From Streptomyces griseoaurantiacus (GTDB taxonomy: Bacteria > Actinomycetota > Actinomycetes > Streptomycetales > Streptomycetaceae), in contig BNBP01000020.1 in NCBI GenBank assembly GCA_014656015.1, positions 36,207 through 100,206 of the forward strand: 64,000 nucleotides of DNA, in the 5' to 3' direction. The notes below the pieces were generated by a model. The model was not told the origin of the DNA. It worked only from the letters and a program-made list of their open reading frames with translations, and searched no databases. Numbering within the stretch: the stretch's first letter is position 1; the number at the start of each line of letters is the position of its first letter. This document shows positions 32,637-42,361 of the stretch, piece by piece. Made by a program: the position numbers and the translations under genes.

Positions 32637-34385
32637 TCAGCGCAGGGCGGGCAGGATGTCGGCCACCGTCTCGGCCCTGATGACGTCGACCGCGCGCACC
32701 CGGAGGCCGAACTCCTCGCGCATCCGGCTGAGCAGCCGTGCCGTGGTGAGGGAGTTCACGCCGGCGTCGGCCAGGGAGTCCTCCAGCCCCAGGTCCTGCC
32801 CCACGAGGTCGCGGACCATCCTCAGGAGCACGGTGGCGGGTGAGCGGTCCTCCTCCTCGCCGCCGAGCCGGTTCCGCAGCAGTTCGGCCAGGGCGGCCCG
32901 GTCGATCTTGCCGTTGTCGTTGGTCGGCAGGTCGTCGAGGAAGAGGGCGGCCCGGGGGACGGCGGGGCCGGGCAGGCGGGCCGCGGCGTGGGCCAGCAGG
33001 GCCTGCTCGGAGCGGGTGGCTCCGGGGGAGGTGGTGAGCGCCGCGCCGACCTGGCGGATGCCCCCACCGGTGGTGAAGGGGAAGGCCGCCGCACTCGTCA
33101 CACCGGGGAAGGACAGCAGCGCCGCCTCGATCTCGGCGGGTTCCAGACGGACGCCGTCGATCTTGAACTGGTCGTCGAGACGCCCGTGGAACTCGAGGAC
33201 TCCCTCGGGCCTCATCAGGACGCGGTCGCCCGTCCGGTAGGTGCGCTCCTCGCCCTCGGCGGCCGGGACGAAGCCCCCGAGGTGGCCGCCCGCGTAGCCG
33301 AGGGCGACCCCGGCGCCGCTGACCCGCAGCTCGCCGAGCGTCCCCCGGGGCACCACCTCGCCCGCCTCGTCCGTCACCGTCACCGTCCGTCCGCTCAGCG
33401 GCACACCGATGGGGATGGCCAGGGGGTCCTCGTGGGCCCCGACGACATGGGTGGTGGTGAGGACTCCGGCCTCGGTGGGGCCGTACACGTTGAGGACCTC
33501 GGCCGGGAAGTCCTCGGCGGGCACGGCCCTCAGACGGTCGCCGCCGACCAGGAGCCGGCGCAGCGCCAGGTGTGCGGGCCGGGCCGCCCCCATCACCAGC
33601 TCACCGAGAGGGGTGGGCAGGAACATGGAGTCGATCCGCTGGTCGGCACACCATTCGAGAAGGCCCTCGGCGGAGCTGAGAGCCTCCTCGGGGGGCACGA
33701 CCAGTGCGGCTCCGGTGCCGAGGGCGAGCCAGAGGTCGAGGAGGTGTGCGTCGAAGCCGGGGCTCGCCGTCATGGCGACCCGGTCCTCCTCCGTGATGGC
33801 CAGCCGGGTCGCCAGCCAGCTGATGAGGGTGGTCAGCGATTCCTGGCTGCCGAGCACGACCTTAGGACGGCCGGTCGACCCGGAGGTGGCGATGGCGTAC
33901 GGCGCCGGCCCGGCGGCCCCGGCCTTCCCGGTGGTGCGGCCGGTCCCGATCAGGGCCACCTTCGTGCCGGCGACGGCGTGCCGGACGACGGGGTCGCCGC
34001 CGACGTCGGGGTGGTCGGCGGAGGCGAGGAGATGGCGGGCCGCGGCGGTCTCGACGATGCTCTCGCGGCGCTCTTTCGGGGGGTTCTCGCCGAGCGGAAG
34101 GTAGGTCGCTCCCACCTTCGCGAGGGCGAGTGCCGTCACGACGAGGGTGACCGAGCGCGGCAGGAGGACCCCGACGACGTCGCCGGGGGCCAGATGCTCG
34201 CGCAGTCGGGCCGCCAGTTCCGAGGACAGGTCGTCGACTGCGGCGTAGTCCCAGCAGGCCTCCGGTGTGAGCACGGCGGGTGCGTGCGGGCGGACACGCG
34301 CCCAGTGGGAGAACCAGTCGAGTACGGTCCCGCCCGGTGCCGGAGGCCGCGGGGTGGCGGGCGCGGGAAGGTGGCTGAGAAGCAT
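32637..34385 (-). CDS. Free-standing NRPS adenylation-PCP protein
   Basis: A 582-residue A-PCP didomain that activates an amino or carboxylic acid and loads it on its own carrier. Adenylation core motifs: A2-like KVGATYLPLGENPP, A3 IATSGSTGRPKVV, A5 NVYGPTEAG, A7 YRTGDRV, A8 GRLDDQFKIDGVRLEPAEIE and A10 NDNGKIDRAAL. The carrier domain has the phosphopantetheine Ser in DAGVNSLTTARLLS at about 545-560. The start at ATG 34385 has GGAG six bases upstream. The A4 region FDAHLLDLW gives part of the specificity pocket, but the substrate cannot be read safely. It is the last gene of the cluster's operon. Confidence 0.88.
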   Translation of the reverse strand: MLLSHLPAPATPRPPAPGGTVLDWFSHWARVRPHAPAVLTPEACWDYAAVDDLSSELAARLREHLAPGDVVGVLLPRSVTLVVTALALAKVGATYLPLGENPPKERRESIVETAAARHLLASADHPDVGGDPVVRHAVAGTKVALIGTGRTTGKAGAAGPAPYAIATSGSTGRPKVVLGSQESLTTLISWLATRLAITEEDRVAMTASPGFDAHLLDLWLALGTGAALVVPPEEALSSAEGLLEWCADQRIDSMFLPTPLGELVMGAARPAHLALRRLLVGGDRLRAVPAEDFPAEVLNVYGPTEAGVLTTTHVVGAHEDPLAIPIGVPLSGRTVTVTDEAGEVVPRGTLGELRVSGAGVALGYAGGHLGGFVPAAEGEERTYRTGDRVLMRPEGVLEFHGRLDDQFKIDGVRLEPAEIEAALLSFPGVTSAAAFPFTTGGGIRQVGAALTTSPGATRSEQALLAHAAARLPGPAVPRAALFLDDLPTNDNGKIDRAALAELLRNRLGGEEEDRSPATVLLRMVRDLVGQDLGLEDSLADAGVNSLTTARLLSRMREEFGLRVRAVDVIRAETVADILPALR

Positions 34386-34406
34386 GGGAGTCTCCTCCGT
34401 CGTCAG

Positions 34407-35750
34407 TTACAACTGGGCGAGCGGGGCGCCGGGGTGACGCAGGTACGAGGCGAGAAGCGCGAGGTGCTCCTTCGCGAACGTCTCGACGTCGTCGTGGTCG
34501 AAGAAGGCGAGCTGGTAGTCCCACATGATCAGCATCCCCGGTGCCTGATCGCGGTGGGTCAGGCTCCGGCGGTGGTCGGGCATGAGGACGGCGTCCAGCG
34601 CGAACCGTGACGTGCCGTTCGGCATGCCCTCGACGAGATCGACGCGGAGTCCGCCCAGGTCGAGTGCGGGCAGTGAGGCGTCGTGTGCGCTGAACATCAG
34701 GCTGAACAAGGGGTTGTCCAGCCCGGAGGCGGACCTGCGGCCGAGGTCGCGGGTGAGCCGCTGGATCGGTGCCTGATGGTGCGCGAGGCTCTCCATGAGC
34801 TGTTCGGTCAGGGCGTCGAGCAGGTCCCGCGCGGGCCCGGGAAGCCGCAGATCGAGCCGGAGCGGCAGGGTGTTGACGAACATGCCGACACAGTCGGTGA
34901 ACCCCTCCGGGCGGTTGCCGACCGCGGTGCCGACCGTGAAGTCCGGCCGGCCGGTCCACCGCCTGACGGCCTCCCCGAACAGGGCGAGCAGCACGGTGAA
35001 CGGGGTGTGGCCGTCCCGCTTCGCCCGCTCGCGCAGCGCGGCGGCCAGGTCGGCGGGCACCGAGGTGCGCAGTTGCCCGCCGGCGATGCCCTCCGAGGTG
35101 GAGGGTGCGCCGAAGGGACCGGCGAAGTCGGCTCCGTCGAGCACTGAGCGGAAGTGGCCGAGCGCCCTGGCGTAGGCGTCCTCGTCGGTGTGGGAGGGGT
35201 GCCCGAGGTAGTCCACGTAGGAGCGGGAGGTGAGGGGCCTCGGCGGGTTCCCGCGTACGAGCTCGGCGTAGGCGCCGAAGAGGTCGCGCAGGGTGAGCGC
35301 GAAGGACATGCCGTCGTGCACCAGATGGTGCTCCGTCTGCAGCAGCCGGTGCCGTCCGGGGCCGAGCACGACGAGGAGCCATCGGATCAGCGGCCCCCGG
35401 GTCAGTTCGAAGGGCCTGTTGTGCAGGGCGTCCCGGAGGTTCTCCAGCGCGGCCTCCGGTTCCGGCTCCCCGCTGAGGTCGACGACCTCGACGTCGGGAT
35501 CCTCCGGCGCGCCGACCCGCTGCCGGGGCGGGAAACTCCCGGAGACGAGGTGCAGACGGAGACCGTCGTGCCCGGCGATCACGTGTCGCATGGCGGAGCG
35601 CAGTGCCTCGTGGTCGAGGGGGCCGTACAGGTCGAGCGCGGCGGTGAAGGTGTAGGCACGGCTGTCGGGGAACAGGTCCTCGTGCAGCCACACGATCTGC
35701 TGCGAGGGGGTCAGCGGGTGGTCGGTGGTCGAGGGGGACGAGAGGCTCAT
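34407..35750 (-). CDS. Free-standing NRPS condensation-domain protein
   Basis: A 447-residue single condensation domain that forms an amide (or ester) bond between two carrier-bound acyl groups. The catalytic motif C3 is TEHHLVHDGMSF (HHxxxDG) near residue 140. Other motifs are LTPSQQIVWLHEDLFPDSRA (C1 region), VGTAVGNRPEG (C5) and GMFVNTLPLRLDL, and LDNPLFSLMFSAHD. It is followed 22 bp later by the A-PCP gene and preceded closely by the dehydrogenase gene. As the only condensation domain in the cluster it must work in trans. Confidence 0.88.
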   Translation of the reverse strand: MSLSSPSTTDHPLTPSQQIVWLHEDLFPDSRAYTFTAALDLYGPLDHEALRSAMRHVIAGHDGLRLHLVSGSFPPRQRVGAPEDPDVEVVDLSGEPEPEAALENLRDALHNRPFELTRGPLIRWLLVVLGPGRHRLLQTEHHLVHDGMSFALTLRDLFGAYAELVRGNPPRPLTSRSYVDYLGHPSHTDEDAYARALGHFRSVLDGADFAGPFGAPSTSEGIAGGQLRTSVPADLAAALRERAKRDGHTPFTVLLALFGEAVRRWTGRPDFTVGTAVGNRPEGFTDCVGMFVNTLPLRLDLRLPGPARDLLDALTEQLMESLAHHQAPIQRLTRDLGRRSASGLDNPLFSLMFSAHDASLPALDLGGLRVDLVEGMPNGTSRFALDAVLMPDHRRSLTHRDQAPGMLIMWDYQLAFFDHDDVETFAKEHLALLASYLRHPGAPLAQL

Positions 35751-35753
35751 CGG

Positions 35754-37451
35754 TTACTCCTCCTGCTCGCCGGCGAGCGCGAGGCGGCCGAGTGCCGCGT
35801 CCGCCCCGGCGTCGCGCGGGTGATCGAGTCGGTGCGCCAGGCCGGCCAGCCTGGCCTCCGCCGCCGTGCAGTACACGTCCGCGGCCAACTGGTCCCGTTC
35901 GGTGCCGGACTTCGCCGCCCGGCCGAGGACGAGGGCGGCGGTGAGGAGTTCGCAGGAGAACCGGCCGGCGGCGATGGTGAGGTCCTGCCGCTTCTCCAGG
36001 TCGGCGCGCCGGGGGTGGGCGGCCACCAGGACGCGGCAGCGTTCGGCGAACCACGCGGAGCGCGCGCCGATGTCCGCCCAGTGCCGCTCGTTGACCGGGG
36101 ACAGGCCCTGTGGGGACGCCGCCGCGGACGGGAGCGCGGGGGCGGCCGGGGCGGGGTCCTCGTACCAGGGGCCGAACACGTTGCTCACGGCGTAGAAGTG
36201 GTCGACGAAGAAGTCCACCCCTCCGGAGACGCGCAGCATGCGCGCGTCCCGCCACACCCGTTCCAGCCCGTGCGGCTCCCGGCCGCGCGCGACGAGACCC
36301 TCGTCCGTCTCCAGTCCCCGCGCGGCCAGCAGCGACAGAGTGCGTTCGACGACACGCCAGCAGGTGACGGAGGTGATGTTCTTGGCCGCCATCTGCTCAC
36401 GGCGCACCCGCGCCGGATCGCCCGGGGTGAGCAGGCACCAGCGGGCGACGGCCTCCTGCGCCATCATGTCCGCGGCGTTGCGGGCCACGATGTTCTGGAC
36501 CTCGCCGTAGGCGGCGAGGTCGAGTCCGTCGACGCGGCGGCCGCGCAGGAAGTCGCGTGCGATGTCCTGGCACAGCGCGGTCAGCGCGGCGGCGGGAGCC
36601 GCGATGGCGTACATCCGGGCACGCACGCTGACGTCGTTGAGCTGGTTCTGCAGCCGCCATTCCTGTTCGGTGCTCAGGGCGGGGTCGACCACGAAGCGGA
36701 ACGCGACGGGCACCCGCACCCCGGTCAGGGACAGCGGGGCGTTGGGCACGCCCCGCAGGCCCACGAAGGAGTGCGGCTCGCCGACGGTGATGCCCGGCAG
36801 GTCGGTGGGCACGAAGAAGAGGCCGACGCGTCCGTCGTCCTCGCCGCCCAGGATGGTCGCGGAGACCCGCAACAGTCCCGCCACGGGGGCGTTCTGGATG
36901 TAGACCTTCTGCCCGTCCAGGACGTAGTGCGTGCCCTGTTCGTCCAGCCGTGCGGTCGTGGCGCGCCGCCGGTTCGCCGCCCCGGTGGGTTCGGTGTCGG
37001 CGTCACCGGAGATCACCTGTGCCGCGTCCGCCGCGGCGACGGTGTCCTTGAGCGGCCCGTCCGGCAGGAGGGGAAGGTACGCGGAGGAACCGAAGCCCGT
37101 GTGCACGGCGACCGACACGGCGGGTGGGACGCTGTGCCGGGCCAGCGCGCTGATGACCCGGTAGGCGTTGTACGGGGACAGACCGCGGCCGCCGCGGCTC
37201 TCGGGCGTGGTGAGCGCGTAGAGTCCGGCGTCCCGCAGGGGTTTGACCCAGTCGGGGGGCAGGGAGCGCGTCCGCTCGACCTCCGGTACGTCCACCAGGC
37301 CACGCAGCACCTCCGTGGCCTCGTGGACGGCGGCGGTGCCCTTCGCGGCGTCCTCCTCGTCCTGTTCGGGGAAGTCCGCGAGCAGGGGCCAGGCCGGCCT
37401 GCCGCGGTTCAGTTCCTCCAGCAGACTGCTCGCGTGGTGCACGTCGGTCAT
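35754..37451 (-). CDS. Acyl-CoA dehydrogenase-like flavoenzyme with long C-terminal extension
   Basis: A 565-residue protein of the acyl-CoA dehydrogenase superfamily. FAD/substrate motifs include AGLYALTTPESRGGRGLSPY, GDADTEPTGAANRRR, LDGQKVYIQNAPVAGLLRVS and RDARMLRVSGGVDFFVDHFY. A helical extension of about 130 residues follows (NERHWADIGARSAWFAERCR), making it longer than the usual 380-residue enzymes. In biosynthetic clusters such enzymes desaturate carrier-bound aminoacyl or acyl groups, which would fit the two A-PCP proteins here. The substrate is inferred, not known. Overlaps the thioesterase start (ATGA). Confidence 0.86.
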   Translation of the reverse strand: MTDVHHASSLLEELNRGRPAWPLLADFPEQDEEDAAKGTAAVHEATEVLRGLVDVPEVERTRSLPPDWVKPLRDAGLYALTTPESRGGRGLSPYNAYRVISALARHSVPPAVSVAVHTGFGSSAYLPLLPDGPLKDTVAAADAAQVISGDADTEPTGAANRRRATTARLDEQGTHYVLDGQKVYIQNAPVAGLLRVSATILGGEDDGRVGLFFVPTDLPGITVGEPHSFVGLRGVPNAPLSLTGVRVPVAFRFVVDPALSTEQEWRLQNQLNDVSVRARMYAIAAPAAALTALCQDIARDFLRGRRVDGLDLAAYGEVQNIVARNAADMMAQEAVARWCLLTPGDPARVRREQMAAKNITSVTCWRVVERTLSLLAARGLETDEGLVARGREPHGLERVWRDARMLRVSGGVDFFVDHFYAVSNVFGPWYEDPAPAAPALPSAAASPQGLSPVNERHWADIGARSAWFAERCRVLVAAHPRRADLEKRQDLTIAAGRFSCELLTAALVLGRAAKSGTERDQLAADVYCTAAEARLAGLAHRLDHPRDAGADAALGRLALAGEQEE

Positions 37452-38224
37452 CGGTTCCGTTCCTCTTGGTAGTCGTGCACTGCTTCGGTCACCAGGGCGT
37501 CGACGGCCGCGCGGTAGGCCTCGGCGTCGTCACGGAAGGGGAAGTGGCCGCCGGGCACCCGCCGGTGGGCGAAGCGGGCGGTGTGGGCGGCCCACTGGCG
37601 GGCGTGCTCCTCGGGTACGTAGTCGTCCCGGCCGCGCAGGGTGGTGACGGGCACCGGCCACGGTGTGTCCGGGACGGGGGAGGGCTCCCGTGTCTCCAGG
37701 ACGGTGAGATCGGCGCGGAACGCCCGCAGGGACAGGCGCAGTACCTCCGGGTCGGCGAGGATCTCCGCCGGGAGCGGGCTGTGCTGCCGGCCGAGCAGGG
37801 CCGCCAGTTCGCGGTCGGGCAGGTGCCGGGCGGGCTCCTTGAGAGGGGGCAGGTGGGGGGCGGGTGAGCCGGAGGCGATGAGGTGGAGGGGCGCGGGTGC
37901 GCCCCGGTCGAGGAGCAGGCCGGTCACCTCGTGGGCGGTCAGCGCCCCCAGGCTGTGCCCGAGGAAGACGTACGGCGCGGCGAAGTCGTGCGCGTCCGCC
38001 ACGGCGGCGGCCAGAGTCTTCATGTCGAGGAGTTCCGGCTCCTCCAGCCGCACCCCCCGGCCCGGGAGCTGGAGCACGCGCACGGCGAAGCGCGAGCGCA
38101 GCGGATGGAACAGACGGATGTACTCACCGGCGGAACTGCCGCTGTGGGGGAAGCAGTACAGGGTGCACGGGTGGTCCCCGCCCGTGCGTCCGGTGAACCA
38201 GGGGATCGGGGTGTCGTCACTCAT
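37448..38224 (-). CDS. Type II thioesterase
   Basis: A 258-residue alpha/beta hydrolase of the type II thioesterase group, which frees stalled or misprimed carrier domains. Motifs: LYCFPHSGSSAGEYIRLFHP, LQLPGRGVRLEEP, nucleophile GHSLGALTAHEV and the C-terminal His in PGGHFPFRD. ATG 38224 is preferred because GGAGG lies nine bases upstream and the family start (IPWF) follows. It overlaps the exporter gene's stop by eight bases. Confidence 0.9.
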   Translation of the reverse strand: MSDDTPIPWFTGRTGGDHPCTLYCFPHSGSSAGEYIRLFHPLRSRFAVRVLQLPGRGVRLEEPELLDMKTLAAAVADAHDFAAPYVFLGHSLGALTAHEVTGLLLDRGAPAPLHLIASGSPAPHLPPLKEPARHLPDRELAALLGRQHSPLPAEILADPEVLRLSLRAFRADLTVLETREPSPVPDTPWPVPVTTLRGRDDYVPEEHARQWAAHTARFAHRRVPGGHFPFRDDAEAYRAAVDALVTEAVHDYQEERNR

Positions 38225-39497
38225 CTCGTGCCTCCTCCGGCTCGACGGCGGCGGCCACGTCGTCCACCGAGCGCAGTTTCCGTACGGGGGACAGGGCGAT
38301 GGGCAGGGCGGAGAGCACACTGCCCAGGGCTGCGAGCAGCAGCGTCGGGCGCAGGCCGAGGGTCTCCCCGAGCACACCGCCGACGAGGGTGCCGGCGGGG
38401 ATGGTGCCCCACACGAGGAAGCGGATGGACGCGTTCATCCGGCCCTGCATCGCCAGGGGGGTGACGCGCTGGCGCAGGCTGACCTGGCTGATGTTGTACA
38501 CCGCCACGGCGAATCCGGAGATCGCCAGACTCAGCACCAGCAGGGGCACGGCGTCGGACGGCGTGGCCGACGGGAGCAGCAGCAGCGCCGCTCCCGGCAG
38601 GACGGCGGCGAGCAGCAGGGAGGGCCCGAAGCCCAGGCGGCGCACCAGCCGTGGGGTGAGGACCGCTCCCGTCACCATTGCCAGGCTCGCCGAGCCGACC
38701 ACCAGGCCGAAGGTGCCGGGCGACAGTCCGAGCTCGCGCACGGCGAACAGCACCAGGACGGCCTGGATCATGCCGAACAGGTCGAAGAAGTTGGCGATCG
38801 CGGTGCACAGCACGATGGGCCGCAGCAGCGGATGGTTCCACACGTGGCGCAGCCCTTCCAGGCCGGCGCTCCACGTCGACCGGCCGTCCAGGGCGGCGGG
38901 TTCCGGCTCGGCAGCGGGCAGACGGCGCACCAGGACCGCCGAGACGAGGAACGACACGCAGTCGGCGAGCAGGGCGAGCGGAGCGCTCAACACCTGCACG
39001 AGCAGCCCGCCCAGGGACGGCCCGGCGAACTGTGAGGCGCTCGCCGAGGCCGTGAGGGTGGAGTTGCCCTCGGTCAGCTGCGAGACCGGCAGCAGCTCGG
39101 GCAGGACGGACTGGTGGGCGACGTCGCCGAGCACCGTCAGCGCCCCGAGGGCGAAGGCGAGCAGGAGCAGGATCGCCAGGTGGGGGCGGAGCCACATGAG
39201 GAGCGGGACCAGGCCGAGGACGACCGCCCGCGCCATGTCGGTGAACACCATGACGTCGCGCCGGCGGTAGCGGTCGACCCAGACGCCGGCGGGCAGCCCG
39301 ATCAGCAGGAACGGCAGGTACTGCACCGACATCAGCAGACCCAGTTCGAGGGCTCCGGCGTGGAGCACCAGGACCGCCGTGAGCGGGAGGGCGAGGACAC
39401 TGACCTGGGAGCCGACCGTGGTGACGGTGTAGGCCGACCACAGCAGCCGGAAGTCCTTGTTCCGTCTGAGGGGCAGCACGGCGGAGGGAGCCGTCAT
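38217..39497 (-). CDS. MFS exporter of the NRPS/PKS cluster
   Basis: A 426-residue major facilitator superfamily protein with twelve membrane segments, MFS_3/EntS-like. It begins LPLRRNKDFRLLWSAYTVTT and carries the loop 2-3 motif GLPAGVWVDRYRRRDVMV. The central loop AAEPEPAALDGRSTWSAGLE is typical of DHA3 exporters. Its start overlaps the polyketide synthase stop (ATGA), so it is produced with the pathway enzymes and most likely exports the product. Confidence 0.88.
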   Translation of the reverse strand: MTAPSAVLPLRRNKDFRLLWSAYTVTTVGSQVSVLALPLTAVLVLHAGALELGLLMSVQYLPFLLIGLPAGVWVDRYRRRDVMVFTDMARAVVLGLVPLLMWLRPHLAILLLLAFALGALTVLGDVAHQSVLPELLPVSQLTEGNSTLTASASASQFAGPSLGGLLVQVLSAPLALLADCVSFLVSAVLVRRLPAAEPEPAALDGRSTWSAGLEGLRHVWNHPLLRPIVLCTAIANFFDLFGMIQAVLVLFAVRELGLSPGTFGLVVGSASLAMVTGAVLTPRLVRRLGFGPSLLLAAVLPGAALLLLPSATPSDAVPLLVLSLAISGFAVAVYNISQVSLRQRVTPLAMQGRMNASIRFLVWGTIPAGTLVGGVLGETLGLRPTLLLAALGSVLSALPIALSPVRKLRSVDDVAAAVEPEEARDE

Positions 39498-42361
39498 GCG
39501 GACGTCCCCGCCGTCTCGCGCAGCCGCGCGGCGAGCGCGCCGACGGTGCGCGTGCCGAAGAGGGTGCGCACGGTGAGTTCCGCGCGGGGACCGAGTTGCT
39601 CGGTGAGCAGGGCGACCGCCCGGGTCGCGATGAGTGAATCGCCCCCCAGCTCGAAGAAGTCGTCCTCGGCCGTGAGGCCGTCGATGCCCAGCACGCGCGA
39701 GAACGCCTCCGCGACGACCGCCTCGACGTCGTCCCGGCGTTTCCCGGGAGCCTTCGGGACGGCTGCGACACGGCGGGGGACCGCGGGTGCCGAGGGCCCG
39801 AACTCCCTGCCCTCGAAGGGGTAGCCGGGAAGCGGAACGCGCCGCCGGGGCGAGGAGTGCCAGGCGGTCCAGTCCACCTCGATGCCGGTGCTCCACAGGG
39901 CGGCGGCGGCCTCGGCGAAGTGCAGGTGGGACGGCTTGTCGTCCGCGGGGTGCGGGAGGCTCGTGAGCACGGCGCGCCCGTCGTAGTCCGGGTGCTGCCG
40001 GACGAGCGCGCTCGCGGTGTGGCCGGGACCCACCTCCAGCACCAGGGTGTCGGGCGAGGCCAGCAGCGTGCCCACGGCGTCGGCGAAGCGGACGGTGCCG
40101 CGGGCGTGCGCCACCCAGTAGTGCGGGTCCGCCGCCTGCGCCGCGGACAGCTCGGACCCCGTGTGGTCGGAGATCCAGCGGGTGGCCGGCGGACGTGGGT
40201 TCAAGTGTGCGACGGCGGTGGCGAGTTCCCCGGCCACGGTGTCGATCTGGCGGGAGTGGGCGGGGGCGGCCACGCGCAGGGTCCTGACGTCGATCCCGGC
40301 CCCGGTCAGCGCCGCCGCGGCCGCCTCGACGTGGTGGGCCGGACCGGAGAGCACGCGGTTGCGCGGCGAGTTGACCACCGCGAGGTCCAGTTCGCCGAGG
40401 GTCGCGGCGGGGACGGCCGCGGCGATCTCCTCGTCGCCTGCGGCCACGGCGAGCATGGTGCCGGCGGGCAGGGAGGCGAGCAGACGTGCCCGGTCCACCA
40501 CGTACCCCATGCCCTCCTCCAGGGACAGGTTGCCCGCCACGCAGGCGGCGGTGACGGCGCCGAGGCTGTGCCCGAGGACGAGGTCCGGTTCCACGCCCAG
40601 CGACCGCCACAGGGAGGCGGTGGCCCACTCGACCGCGAAGAGGCCGATCTGACTGGCGACCATGTCCGAGGACAGCCCGGGCGAGGAGATCATCCGCCGC
40701 AGATCGGCGTCCGGGAGACGGCGGCGCAGTGCCGCCGCGCACTCGTCGAGCGCGGCCGCGTAGGCGGGCCGGCCGTGGTCCAGGTCCGCGCCCATCCCGG
40801 GGTGCTGGCACCCCTGGCCGGGGAAGACGAACGCCACCGAGGACGCGGGCGGCGGCGCGGCCCCGGCCGCCTGCCGGGTGAGGACGGCCGCGGCCGCTTC
40901 CGCGGTCGGGGCGGCGGCGGCGCGGCGGTGGGGCAGGCGGGCACGGCCCGTCTGCAGCGTGAAGGCGATGTCGGCGAGCCGTCCTCCGGTGTCCCGTCGC
41001 AGGTGCTCGGCCAGTCGGGACGCGGCGGTGCGCACGGCGCCGTCGGTGGCCGCGGAGAGCACGAGCACCTCGGGTTCCGCGGCGGTGGGTCCGGGCGGTT
41101 CCCCGGCGAGGTGCTGCTCGACGATGACGTGCGCGTTGGTGCCGCCCAGTCCCAGCGAGTTGACCGCGGCGCGCCGGGGTCCGTGCCCGGCGGGCCACGG
41201 CACGGTCTCGGCGTTGACCTCGAAGGGCACGGCGGTGAGGTCGAGTTCGGGGTTCGGGTCGCTGAAGTGGGCCGTGGGCGGGATCACGCCCTCCCGGACC
41301 GCGAGGATCGCGGTGAGCAGTCCCGCCACGCCCGCGGCGGCGTCGGTGTGGCCGATCACGCTCTTCACCGAGCCGAGCAGGCAGGGTTCCTCGCGGGGCG
41401 CGTCACCGGCGTACACGCGGTTGAGCGCGGCGACCTCGATGGGATCGCCCAGGGGTGTCGCGGTGCCGTGCGCCTGGACGTAGCCGATGTCCCGCGGCCG
41501 CAGCCCCGAGGCGTCGAACGCGGCCCGTATCGTCCGCTCCTGTCCCTGCACGCTCGGTGCCGTGAAGCCGATTCTGTCGCCGCCGTCGTTGCCGATGGCG
41601 GAGCCCGTGAGGACCGCGTGCACGAAGTCCCCGGCGGCGAGCGCGTCGTCGAGCATCCGCAGGACGACGAACCCGGCGCCGTTTCCGGGCACCGTCCCCT
41701 CGGCCTTCGCGTCGAAGGGGCGGCACTGCCCGGAGGGGGCGACCAGGCCGGCCTCGTCCTGGCCGCTCAGCTCGGGGTCGATCCGTACGGTGGCGCCGCC
41801 CGCCAGCGCGAGGTCGCAGTCCCCGGCGAGCAGGCCCTGGATCGCGGTGTGGACGGCGACGAGCGAGGTCGAGCAGGCCGTCTGGACGGTGACGGCGGGA
41901 CCCGTCAGCCGCAGCCGGTGACTGATGCGGCTGGTCGCGAAGTCGACCGCGGAGCCGAGCCGGATCACGTAGTCGCTGCCCAGCTCGAGTCGTGCCGGGG
42001 CGCTGTCGCGGTGGGCGATCAGTTTCTCCGGGTAGTCGGTCTGGCCCGTGCCCGCGTAGACACCGACCCGGCCCGGCACCGCGCGGGGGTCGTGGCCGGC
42101 ATTCTCCAGCGCGTGCCAGGCGCACTCCAGCAGGACGCGGTGCTGGGGGTCGAGGGTGGTCGCCTCGGCGGGGGAGTAGCCGAAGAACGCGGCGTCGAAG
42201 CGGGCGGGGGAGTCGAGCATGCCGAAGGCCCCGCGCCCGTCCCGGGTGATGCCGTCGGTTCCGGCCAGCAGATTGCGCCACAGCTCGTCCACGTTCGCGG
42301 CGCCGGGGAAGCGTCCCGCCAGCCCGACGACGGCGACGGCGTCCGGTCCGGGGCCGGTCAT
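39494..42361 (-). CDS. Modular polyketide synthase, KS-AT-ACP
   Basis: A 955-residue single minimal module. Ketosynthase (about 5-430): active Cys in VQTACSTSLVAV, His in AHGTATPLGDPIE and His in SVKSVIGHTDAAAG. Acyltransferase (about 515-800): FVFPGQGCQHPGMG and GHSLGAVTAAC. The position of the HAFH/YASH selectivity motif reads APAHS, so the extender unit cannot be assigned. ACP (about 880-945): FELGGDSLIATRAV. There is no ketoreductase, dehydratase or thioesterase, so it adds one unit with the keto group retained. It overlaps the upstream A-T gene by four bases. Confidence 0.91.
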   Translation of the reverse strand: MTGPGPDAVAVVGLAGRFPGAANVDELWRNLLAGTDGITRDGRGAFGMLDSPARFDAAFFGYSPAEATTLDPQHRVLLECAWHALENAGHDPRAVPGRVGVYAGTGQTDYPEKLIAHRDSAPARLELGSDYVIRLGSAVDFATSRISHRLRLTGPAVTVQTACSTSLVAVHTAIQGLLAGDCDLALAGGATVRIDPELSGQDEAGLVAPSGQCRPFDAKAEGTVPGNGAGFVVLRMLDDALAAGDFVHAVLTGSAIGNDGGDRIGFTAPSVQGQERTIRAAFDASGLRPRDIGYVQAHGTATPLGDPIEVAALNRVYAGDAPREEPCLLGSVKSVIGHTDAAAGVAGLLTAILAVREGVIPPTAHFSDPNPELDLTAVPFEVNAETVPWPAGHGPRRAAVNSLGLGGTNAHVIVEQHLAGEPPGPTAAEPEVLVLSAATDGAVRTAASRLAEHLRRDTGGRLADIAFTLQTGRARLPHRRAAAAPTAEAAAAVLTRQAAGAAPPPASSVAFVFPGQGCQHPGMGADLDHGRPAYAAALDECAAALRRRLPDADLRRMISSPGLSSDMVASQIGLFAVEWATASLWRSLGVEPDLVLGHSLGAVTAACVAGNLSLEEGMGYVVDRARLLASLPAGTMLAVAAGDEEIAAAVPAATLGELDLAVVNSPRNRVLSGPAHHVEAAAAALTGAGIDVRTLRVAAPAHSRQIDTVAGELATAVAHLNPRPPATRWISDHTGSELSAAQAADPHYWVAHARGTVRFADAVGTLLASPDTLVLEVGPGHTASALVRQHPDYDGRAVLTSLPHPADDKPSHLHFAEAAAALWSTGIEVDWTAWHSSPRRRVPLPGYPFEGREFGPSAPAVPRRVAAVPKAPGKRRDDVEAVVAEAFSRVLGIDGLTAEDDFFELGGDSLIATRAVALLTEQLGPRAELTVRTLFGTRTVGALAARLRETAGTSA

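Noticed and set aside
38217..41198. A 993-residue frame covering exporter and part of the polyketide synthase
   Set aside because: The exporter starts at ATG 39497 with an ATGA overlap. The upstream part of the frame is an out-of-frame reading of the polyketide synthase gene.
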